39,167 nt of DNA from Streptomyces sp. NRRL S-31 (GTDB lineage Bacteria; Actinomycetota; Actinomycetes; Streptomycetales; Streptomycetaceae), in contig NZ_JOCB01000084.1 of the NCBI RefSeq assembly GCF_000718775.1, positions 1 through 39,167 of the forward strand, written 5' to 3'. The number at the start of each line of letters is the position of its first letter. Positions within the stretch are counted from its first letter, which is position 1. Position numbers and translations under genes: made by a program. A model generated the notes under the pieces. It ran no database searches. It was not told the origin of the DNA and saw nothing but the letters and a program-made list of their open reading frames with translations. Below are positions 16,103 to 39,167 of the stretch, in pieces.

Positions 16103-17677
16103 GTGGACCCCACCATGGACGGCACGCTGTCCGGCCGGTTCGCGCGCGGCCTGGCCCTCGCCCCGGACCGGCCCGCGCTGCGCGCCGACGGCGTCGACCT
16201 CACCTACCGCGCCCTGCACGAACAGGCCCTGCTGCGGGCCGGCTCGCTGCTCGCCGGACTCCCCGAGCCGCCGCCCGCCGTGGGGGTCATGGCCGGCAAG
16301 GGGCCCACGGCGTACGCCACCCTGCTGGCCGGGCTGTACAGCGGCGTCACCGTCGTACCGCTCCAGCCCGCCTTCCCCGCCGCCCGCACCCGGCAGATGA
16401 TCGAGGCCGCCGGGGTCGGGGCGCTGCTCGCCGACGACGACGCCCTGCCCGCCCTGACCGCCCTGCACGCGGCCGGGGTCACCCTGCCGACGCTGTACGC
16501 CCCCGGCGGGCAGCCGATGCCGGCGCTCGCCCTCGACCCGGACAGCGCCCTCAAGGCCGCCATGCCCGCCCGGCCCTCCGACACCGCCTACGTGCTGTTC
16601 ACCTCCGGCTCCACCGGACGGCCCAAGGGCGTGCCCGTCACCCACGCCAACACCGCGCACTACTTCCGGCTGCTGGACGAGCGCTACGACTTCGGTCCGC
16701 ACGACGTCTTCTCGCAGACCTTCGACCTCAACTTCGACTGCGCGATGTTCGACCTGTTCTGCGCCTGGGGCGCCGGCGCCGCCGTCGTCCCCGTGCCGCC
16801 GCGGGCCTACGCGCGCCTGCCGGAGTTCCTGGCCGAACAGGGCACGACCGTGTGGTTCTCCACGCCCAGCGCGATCACCCTGGTGCGCCGCACCGGCGGG
16901 CTCGTGCCGGGCGCACTGCCGTCGCTGCGCTGGAGCTTCTTCGCGGGGGAGGCGCTCAGCTGCAAGGACGCCGAGGACTGGGCCGCCGCGGCGCCGGGCG
17001 CCGCGCTGGAGAACCTGTACGGACCGACCGAGCTGACCATCACCATCACCACGCACCGCTGGACACCGGGCCGGTACCTGAACGACATGGTGCCCATCGG
17101 CGCCGTCCACCCCGGCCACGAGACGCTGCTGCTGGACGCCGACGGCACGCCCACCGCCGGGGACGAGGGCGAACTGTGCGTCGCCGGGCCCCAGCTGACC
17201 CCCGGCTACCTCGACCCGGCCGACGACACCGGACGGTTCCTGGTCCACGCCGGACACCGCTTCTACCGCACCGGCGACCGCGTCCGGCGCGCCGGCGACG
17301 GCGGCTGGCTCTACCTCGGACGCCAGGACGCCCAGGTCCAGGTGCACGGCATCCGGATGGAACTGGCCGAGGTGGACGCCGCCGCCCGCACCTGCCCGGG
17401 CGTCGAGGACGCCGTGACCGTGGCGGTGCCGGTGGACGGCACCGTGGAACTCGCCGTCTTCCACACCGGCGTGCCCGTGCCACCCGCCAGGCTCGCCCGC
17501 CATCTGCGGGAGCTGCTGCCGGCCGCGGTCGTCCCGCGCGCCTACCACCACCTGGACGCGCTCCCGCTCAACGCCAACCGCAAGACCGATCGCAGGAAGC
17601 TCGCCTCCCGGGCCACGGCCATGCGGCAGTACGCCGGGGCCGGGGGCACACACGAAAGGCGGCAGGAGTCGCAGTGA
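16103..17677 (+). CDS. vinM: Amino-acid adenylating ligase adding the protective alanine (VinM type)
   Basis: A 524-residue adenylation enzyme of the ANL superfamily without a carrier domain. The ATP loop is FTSGSTGRPKG (166-176), the A4 region is FDCAMFD (211-217), the A5 motif is YGPTE (306-310), a YRTGDR motif follows, and Lys494 lies in NANRKTD. Asp212 falls where amino-acid adenylation domains bind the substrate alpha-amino group, which supports an alpha-amino acid substrate. In the vicenistatin pathway VinM joins L-alanine to 3-aminoisobutyryl-VinL, masking the amine during elongation. The specificity for alanine is from family knowledge, not proven by sequence. GTG 16103 is used; ATG 16115 is possible. 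It overlaps the next gene by 4 bp (GTGA). Confidence 0.9.
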   Translation: MDPTMDGTLSGRFARGLALAPDRPALRADGVDLTYRALHEQALLRAGSLLAGLPEPPPAVGVMAGKGPTAYATLLAGLYSGVTVVPLQPAFPAARTRQMIEAAGVGALLADDDALPALTALHAAGVTLPTLYAPGGQPMPALALDPDSALKAAMPARPSDTAYVLFTSGSTGRPKGVPVTHANTAHYFRLLDERYDFGPHDVFSQTFDLNFDCAMFDLFCAWGAGAAVVPVPPRAYARLPEFLAEQGTTVWFSTPSAITLVRRTGGLVPGALPSLRWSFFAGEALSCKDAEDWAAAAPGAALENLYGPTELTITITTHRWTPGRYLNDMVPIGAVHPGHETLLLDADGTPTAGDEGELCVAGPQLTPGYLDPADDTGRFLVHAGHRFYRTGDRVRRAGDGGWLYLGRQDAQVQVHGIRMELAEVDAAARTCPGVEDAVTVAVPVDGTVELAVFHTGVPVPPARLARHLRELLPAAVVPRAYHHLDALPLNANRKTDRRKLASRATAMRQYAGAGGTHERRQESQ

Positions 17678-19200
17678 ACGGTCAACCGACAGTGCCGGCC
17701 CGGACCGACGCCCGGGTGCACGACCTGCTGGACGAGGCCACGGCCGAACGCCCCGACGCCCCGGCGGTCACCGACGGCACGGGCCGCTGGACGTACCGGG
17801 AACTCGCCGCCCACAGCCACGCCGTCGACGCCTGGCTCCGGGCGCGCGGCATCGGCCACGGCGACCGGGTCCTCGTCCAGCTGCCCAGCACCCGGGAACT
17901 GGTCGCGCTGCTGTACGGCACCGCGCGCCGGGGCGCCGTCCTGGTCCCCGTCAACACCGGCATGAAGGACTACCACCTGCGGGCGGTCATGGAGAACGCC
18001 GAGCCGTCACTGGTCGTCGTCACCGACCCCGCCGTGCGGCGGATCGCCGCCCTCGCCGGCGACGTCCCCGTCCTCGGACTCGGCGAGGCGTGGCGGGAGA
18101 TCGGTGCCCCGGCCGGCCGGCGGGCATCCGCCGACGCGGCCCCGGTCGGCCCCGACGACATCGCCGTCCTCGTCTACACCTCCGGTTCCACCGCCGCACC
18201 CAAGGCGGTGGTCTGCCCGCACGGCCGGATGGTCTTCGCCACCGAGGCCATCAACCTGGAACTCGGCTACCGCCCCGACGACGTGGTGTTCTGCCGCTTC
18301 CCGATCTCCTGGGACTACGGCCTGTACAAGGTGCTGCTCACCGCCGCCGGCCGCAGCGAGATCGTGCTCGCCGACGGCGAGTCCGACCTGGTGCTGCTGC
18401 GCCGCATCCGGGAGACCGGCGCCACCGTCGTCCCCATCGTGCCGTCCCTGGCCACCATGATCTGCGCCCTCGCCGAACGCGAGCCGAGCCGGGAGTCCCG
18501 GGTGCGCATGTTCACCAACACCGGGGCCGCGCTGCCCAAGCCGACCGCCGACGGGCTGCGCACGGCCTTCCCCGGCGCCGAGGTGGTCATCCAGTTCGGA
18601 CAGACCGAGTGCAAGCGCGTCTCGGTGCTGCCGCCCGCCTTCCAGGACGCCAAACCGGACTCGGTGGGCCGCCCGCTGCCCGGCACCCGCGCCTTCGTCG
18701 TGGACGACGCGGGCAACGCGCTGCCGCCCTGGGAGACCGGCGAGATCGTGGTCGAGGGACCGCACGTCATGCCCGGCTACTGGCGCGCGCCGGAACAGAC
18801 CGCCCGCGCCTTCCGCCCCGCCCCCGACGGCGGACTGCGCCTGCACACCGGCGACTTCGGCCATGTGGACGAGGACGGCTTCCTGTACTACGAGGGCCGC
18901 CGCGACGACATGTTCAAGCACAAGGGCGTGCGCATGAGCACCACCGAGATCGAGGCCGCCGCCACCGACGTGCCCGGCGTCCGCGCCGCCGCCGTCCTGC
19001 CGCCCGCCGACGGCCGCGCCCTCGCGGTCTTCGCCGAGGGCGACATCGACCCGCATGCCCTGCTGAAGGAACTGTCCCTGCGGCTGGAGCCCGCCAAGGT
19101 GCCCGGCGTGAGCCGCGTCGTGGCCGAGCTGCCGCTGACCGCGCACGGCAAGCACGACCGCAAGCAGCTCGCCCGCCTCCTGGAAGGAACCACCCCGTGA
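17674..19200 (+). CDS. vinN: 3-Methylaspartate:ACP ligase (VinN type)
   Basis: A 508-residue ANL-family ligase. The ATP loop is VYTSGSTAAPKA (168-178), the A5-equivalent is QFGQTE (307-312), the hinge is LHTGDFG, and Lys493 lies in AHGKHDRK. VinN-type enzymes activate (2S,3S)-3-methylaspartate and load it by its beta-carboxylate on the VinL carrier. As I recall the VinN structure, an Asp in the SWDYG region binds the amino group and a Lys-Arg pair binds the alpha-carboxylate; here these are Asp214 and Lys314-Arg315. GTG 17674 overlaps the previous stop and has AGGAG upstream. The 3' end overlaps the decarboxylase by 4 bp. Confidence 0.92.
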   Translation: MNGQPTVPARTDARVHDLLDEATAERPDAPAVTDGTGRWTYRELAAHSHAVDAWLRARGIGHGDRVLVQLPSTRELVALLYGTARRGAVLVPVNTGMKDYHLRAVMENAEPSLVVVTDPAVRRIAALAGDVPVLGLGEAWREIGAPAGRRASADAAPVGPDDIAVLVYTSGSTAAPKAVVCPHGRMVFATEAINLELGYRPDDVVFCRFPISWDYGLYKVLLTAAGRSEIVLADGESDLVLLRRIRETGATVVPIVPSLATMICALAEREPSRESRVRMFTNTGAALPKPTADGLRTAFPGAEVVIQFGQTECKRVSVLPPAFQDAKPDSVGRPLPGTRAFVVDDAGNALPPWETGEIVVEGPHVMPGYWRAPEQTARAFRPAPDGGLRLHTGDFGHVDEDGFLYYEGRRDDMFKHKGVRMSTTEIEAAATDVPGVRAAAVLPPADGRALAVFAEGDIDPHALLKELSLRLEPAKVPGVSRVVAELPLTAHGKHDRKQLARLLEGTTP

Positions 19201-20435
19201 CCGGCCCGACCCGGCTCGCCGAGCGCTTCGGCACCCCGTCCTACCTCTACGACCTGGACCGGGTGGCGGCGGCCCGCGACGACCTGTTCGCCACGCTGCC
19301 CGACGGGATCGAGGTGTTCTACGCCGCCAAGGCCAACCCGCACCCCGAGCTGCTGCGCGAGCTGCGCTCCGGCGGCGCCCGCGGCTGCCGCGCCGAGATC
19401 AGCTCGGTCGGCGAACTCTACGCCGTCCTCCAGGCCGGCTTCCCCGGCGCGGAGATCCTCTACACCGGACCCGGCAAGACCACCGAGGAGCTGACCGAGG
19501 CGCTGACCCGCGGCGTCCGGCTGTTCTCCACCGAGTCACCCGGCGACCTGGCCCGCGTCGGCGAGGCGGCCCGCGCGCTGGGCCTGACCGCCGACTGCCT
19601 GCTCCGCGTCAACAACGCCACCGGCGCCGCCGCCACCAGCATCCGTATGACCGGCGTGCCCTCCCAGTTCGGCTTCGACAGCGAGACCCTGCCCGGCCTC
19701 GCCGCCGAGCTGCGCGAGGTCCCCGGCACCCGGATCGCCGGACTGCACTTCTTCCCGCTGAGCAACGCCAAGGACGAGGCGAGCCTCATCGCCGAGTTCC
19801 GGCACACCATCGCCACCGCCGCCGCCCTCCAGCAGGCCCTCGGCGTCACGTTCCGCCTCGTCGACATCGGCGGCGGGTTCGCCGCCCCCTACGCCGTGCA
19901 GGGCGAGCGGCCCGTCTACGACGAGCTGCGCGACGCCCTCGCCGGAACGCTGGACGAGCACTTCCCCGGCTGGCGCTCCGGCGCCCCGCGCATCGCCTGC
20001 GAGTCCGGCCGCTACCTGGTCGCCGACAGCGGCACCCTGCTCACCTCCGTGGTCAACGTCAAGGACAGCCGCGACACCCGCTACCTCGTGCTCGACGCCG
20101 GCATCAACACCTTCGGCGGCATGTCCGGGCTCGGCCGCATCCTGCCCGTCTCCGTCGAGCCGCACGAGTCCCTGGGCGCCGACGGCACCCCCGCCCACCT
20201 CGCCGGACCGCTGTGCACCCCGGGCGACCTGCTCGGTCGCGGCGTCCCGCTGCCCGGGCTGGCACCGGGCGCCCTGCTCACCGTCCCCAACGCCGGCGCC
20301 TACGGCCCCACGGCCAGCCTGCTGATGTTCCTCGGCAGGCCCGCCCCCGCCGAGATCGTCGTACGCGGCGACGACCTCGTCTCCGTCTCCCGCATCGAGC
20401 ACATCCGCACCTACGAACACGGACAGGCCCTGTGA
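19197..20435 (+). CDS. vinO: PLP-dependent decarboxylase of the carrier-bound methylaspartyl group (VinO type)
   Basis: A 412-residue fold-III PLP enzyme of the ornithine/diaminopimelate decarboxylase family. Lys45 in FYAAKANPH forms the PLP aldimine. The phosphate-binding glycine run is DIGGGFAAPY (223-232), ESGR is at 269-272, Cys340 lies in GPLCTPGD, and NAGAYGPT (365-372) is the usual C-terminal motif. Acting on 3-methylaspartyl-ACP, it gives 3-aminoisobutyryl-ACP, the true starter. GTG 19197 overlaps the ligase stop, with GGAAGGAACC ahead. The stop overlaps the next ATG by one base. It resembles pyridoxal decarboxylases used in siderophore and other secondary pathways, but the setting leaves little doubt about its role. 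Confidence 0.92.
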   Translation: MTGPTRLAERFGTPSYLYDLDRVAAARDDLFATLPDGIEVFYAAKANPHPELLRELRSGGARGCRAEISSVGELYAVLQAGFPGAEILYTGPGKTTEELTEALTRGVRLFSTESPGDLARVGEAARALGLTADCLLRVNNATGAAATSIRMTGVPSQFGFDSETLPGLAAELREVPGTRIAGLHFFPLSNAKDEASLIAEFRHTIATAAALQQALGVTFRLVDIGGGFAAPYAVQGERPVYDELRDALAGTLDEHFPGWRSGAPRIACESGRYLVADSGTLLTSVVNVKDSRDTRYLVLDAGINTFGGMSGLGRILPVSVEPHESLGADGTPAHLAGPLCTPGDLLGRGVPLPGLAPGALLTVPNAGAYGPTASLLMFLGRPAPAEIVVRGDDLVSVSRIEHIRTYEHGQAL

Positions 20436-20887
20436 TGAGCCCCTTCCCGAGCACCCCCGCCCCCGGTGGCCGGCCCGTCCTCGTGGCCGGCGGCATCTCC
20501 GACTCCCACACCTGGAACCTGGTCTACCTCCAGCTCCTCCTGGAGGAGCACGGGCACCGCGTGGTCAACCTCGGCCCGTGCGTCCCCGAGGACCTCCTCA
20601 TCGCCGAGGCCGTCGCCCACCGTCCCGCCCTCATCGTGGTCAGCAGCGTCAACGGCCACGGCTACCACGACGGCATGCGCACCGTCACCCGGCTGCGCGA
20701 ACACCCCGCACTCGCCGCGGTGCCCGCCGTCATCGGCGGCAAGCTCGGCATCGCCGGACCCTGCGGCGACACGGAGACGGCCGCGCTGCGCGCCGCCGGC
20801 TTCGACGCGGTGTTCGACGACAGCGCCGAGGGCGTCGCCGCGTTCCGGCGGCTGCTCGACGCGCTGCCGCAGCGGGCCCTGGTGTGA
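20435..20887 (+). CDS. Glutamate (methylaspartate) mutase, B12-binding small subunit
   Basis: A 150-residue cobalamin-binding protein of the GlmS/MutS family. The motif SDSHTWN (22-28) holds Asp23 and His25, the lower cobalt ligand. SSVNGHG and GGKLGIAG follow at the places where clostridial GlmS has its cobalamin-tail contacts. The classical DxHxxG has Asn28 where Gly is usual; I believe related actinomycete proteins share this, but cannot check. With the large subunit it rearranges L-glutamate to 3-methylaspartate. The vicenistatin cluster holds the same pair (vinH and vinI; I am not certain which letter is which subunit). It overlaps both neighbours (TGATGA and GTGTGA). Confidence 0.93.
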   Translation: MSPFPSTPAPGGRPVLVAGGISDSHTWNLVYLQLLLEEHGHRVVNLGPCVPEDLLIAEAVAHRPALIVVSSVNGHGYHDGMRTVTRLREHPALAAVPAVIGGKLGIAGPCGDTETAALRAAGFDAVFDDSAEGVAAFRRLLDALPQRALV

Positions 20888-22164
20888 CCGGCGTCGGGTT
20901 CGGCGCGTTCGTGCGCCGGGCTCACGACGCCGGCCGGCTCGTGGTCCAGCCCCGGATGGGGATGAGCAGCCCGGAGCGGATGCGGGCCGGGCTGCTCGCC
21001 ACCCGCGACGCCCGGGCGACCACCGTCGGCACCATCACCCTGGACAGCTACACCCGGGTCGGCGACCTGGAGTCGGCCAAGCTGGCCGTCCTGGAGGGGG
21101 TGGCCCTCAACGGCTACCCGATCGTCAGCCACGCGCCGGCCACCACGCTGGACGTGCTCGACGGCATCCACGGGCCCGGCTTCCCGGTCCAGGTCCGGCA
21201 CGGCTCGGCCGCTCCGCTGGACATCTTCCGGGCGCTGACCGCCGTCGGGCTCGACGCCTCCGAAGGCGGGCCGGTCTCCTACTGCCTGCCCTACGGCCGG
21301 GTCCCGCTGCGCGCGTCCGTCGCCCACTGGACCGCCTCCTGCGAACTCCTCGCCGGGCTGCGCGGCCCCAATGCCGAACCGCACCTGGAGACCTTCGGCG
21401 GCTGCGTCCTCGGCCAGCTCTGCCCGCCCGGCCTGCTCGTCGCCGTCAGCGTGCTGGAGGCGCTCTTCTTCCACCGGCACGGCATCCGCAGCATTTCGGT
21501 GAGTTACGCCCAGCAGACCCACCCGCGCCAGGACGCCGAAGCGGTCGCCGCGTTGCGCGCCCTGTGCGCGCGGTTCCTGCCGGACACCGAATGGCACGTC
21601 GTCGTCTACGCCTACATGGGGCTGTATCCGGAAACGGAGGAAGGCGCCTACCGGTTGCTCGGGAAAGCGGCCGAACTCGCCGTCTCCAGCGGCTCCGAAC
21701 GGCTCATCGTGAAAACCGTCGCGGAATCCCGCCGCATTCCGACCGTGGCGGAGAACGTCGCCGCCCTCGAACACGCGGCGGCGGTCGCCGAGCGGACCGC
21801 CCGCACCCCGCTGGACGCCACCGGCACCCAGACCTACGCCGAGGCGTCGGCGCTGGTCGAAGCGGTGCTGGAGCTGGACGACGACCTCGGCGCGGCCCTG
21901 CTGACCGCGTTCGCCGAGGGCCTTCTGGACGTCCCCTACTGTCTGCATCCGGACAATGCCGGATCCAGCCGGAGTTACATCGCCGCGGACGGCCGGCTGG
22001 CCTGGGCCGACATCGGGAAGATGCCGCTGAACGGCATCGCCGACGTGACCCCGGCCCGCTCCGTCACCAGCGCGGAACTGCTCGAATCCCTGTCCTTCGT
22101 GCGCCGTTCCCACGACCGGCCACCTCCCGGGGACACGCGGCCCAGTGAATCCGCGCACCCCTAG
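20884..22164 (+). CDS. Glutamate (methylaspartate) mutase, large catalytic subunit
   Basis: A 426-residue TIM-barrel catalytic subunit of the GlmE/MutE family. Visible motifs are QPRMG (22-26), DSYTR (54-58), VRHGS (104-108) and EGGPVSYCLPYGR (127-139), the last supplying the Glu and two Tyr of the active site known from clostridial GlmE. It is somewhat shorter than the clostridial enzyme (about 480 residues). GTG 20884 overlaps the small-subunit stop. The stretch from about 21490 to 21760 has more A/T at wobble positions than its surroundings. The TAG stop (22162-22164) lies inside the first CTAGGGG heptamer of the PKS promoter, so the end of the operon and the next operator share bases. Confidence 0.93.
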   Translation: MTGVGFGAFVRRAHDAGRLVVQPRMGMSSPERMRAGLLATRDARATTVGTITLDSYTRVGDLESAKLAVLEGVALNGYPIVSHAPATTLDVLDGIHGPGFPVQVRHGSAAPLDIFRALTAVGLDASEGGPVSYCLPYGRVPLRASVAHWTASCELLAGLRGPNAEPHLETFGGCVLGQLCPPGLLVAVSVLEALFFHRHGIRSISVSYAQQTHPRQDAEAVAALRALCARFLPDTEWHVVVYAYMGLYPETEEGAYRLLGKAAELAVSSGSERLIVKTVAESRRIPTVAENVAALEHAAAVAERTARTPLDATGTQTYAEASALVEAVLELDDDLGAALLTAFAEGLLDVPYCLHPDNAGSSRSYIAADGRLAWADIGKMPLNGIADVTPARSVTSAELLESLSFVRRSHDRPPPGDTRPSESAHP

Positions 22165-22206
22165 GGGTCCTTAAGGGTGTGGCCTTTCGAAGGCCGTCAC
22201 TACGGT
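22161..22206 (+). promoter_or_regulatory. Heptamer-pair operator and promoter of the first PKS gene
   Basis: CTAGGGG (22161-22167), TCC, TTAAGGG (22171-22177), then 23 bp, then TACGGT (22201-22206) as the -10: the same geometry as at 13784-13829. No -35 consensus is present (GTGTGG at the expected place). The start of transcription would be near 22213, only about 18 bp before the GTG at 22231, so the leader is very short. Confidence 0.72.
22181..22195. repeat. Short inverted repeat inside the PKS core promoter
   Basis: GGCCTT-TCG-AAGGCC, 6-bp arms, fills the gap between the heptamer pair and the -10 box. The other two heptamer promoters lack it. It may be a second operator specific to the PKS operon, or a chance palindrome. 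Confidence 0.4.
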
Positions 22207-22230
22207 GTGGAAAAAAGGTGAGGAAAACCG

Positions 22231-33018
<10,788 letters not shown>

Positions 33019-33128
33019 CCCCGCCCCGGTGACCGGCGACGCGCCGCGTCCGGCACCGGGCCACCCGCACCGCCCCACCAGCCACCGCCTCACCAGCGCC
33101 GCCGAGCCAGCAGGGAGCGACACCGACC

Positions 33129-39167
<6,039 letters not shown>

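Noticed and set aside
13948..22164. Assignment of the cluster as vicenistatin itself
   Set aside because: The starter genes match, but no aminosugar or glycosyltransferase gene is in the window, and the terminal module leaves a beta-keto group.

Overview
The window is a block of a modular type I polyketide gene cluster from a high-GC actinomycete, most likely Streptomyces or a close relative. Supporting signs are the very high G+C, wobble positions almost always C or G, GTG starts with GTGA overlaps, a LuxR-type two-component system, CYP105-like P450s with a [3Fe-4S] ferredoxin, and long colinear PKS genes. Both window edges fall inside ketosynthase (KS) domains, so both outer PKS genes are incomplete.

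The central operon (13948-22164) matches the vicenistatin-type beta-amino-acid starter pathway. A two-subunit B12 mutase makes 3-methylaspartate from glutamate. A VinN-type ligase loads it on a free-standing ACP (VinL type). A PLP decarboxylase (VinO type) gives 3-aminoisobutyryl-ACP. A second ligase (VinM type) caps it with alanine, and an acyltransferase (VinK type) moves the dipeptide to the loading ACP of the first PKS. A VinJ-type peptidase later removes the alanine so the free amine can close a macrolactam. The product is therefore predicted to be a 3-aminoisobutyrate-primed polyene macrolactam.

Layout. 1-2702: end of the last PKS gene (KS end, malonyl AT, ACP, TE; no reductive domains, so a 3-oxo amide is predicted). 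2833-3087 (minus): stand-alone PqqD/RRE-like protein. 3378-8684: ABC transporter plus sensor kinase and response regulator. 8805-10447: type II thioesterase and an SDR oxidoreductase. 10551-13314 (minus): ferredoxin and two tandem paralogous P450s. 13315-13947: divergent promoter region. 13948-22164: starter-unit operon. 22231-33018: PKS with loading ACP and modules 1 and 2 (both malonyl, KR+DH). 33129-39167, open at the window end: PKS with module 3 (methylmalonyl, KR+DH) and the start of module 4. The modules seen would give an amino-methyl starter followed by a conjugated triene carrying a methyl at its third double bond.

The best non-coding signal is one promoter architecture seen at the P450, starter-unit and PKS operons: two CTAGGGG-like heptamers 10 bp apart, then 23-24 bp, then a -10 box. 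A degenerate copy precedes the type II thioesterase. This suggests one pathway activator, not encoded in this window. Other points of interest are the PqqD-like gene, a four-unit tandem repeat of about 21 bp after the TE gene, a 10-bp-arm palindrome before the transporter, and abrupt codon-usage switches inside the KS sequence at both window ends.
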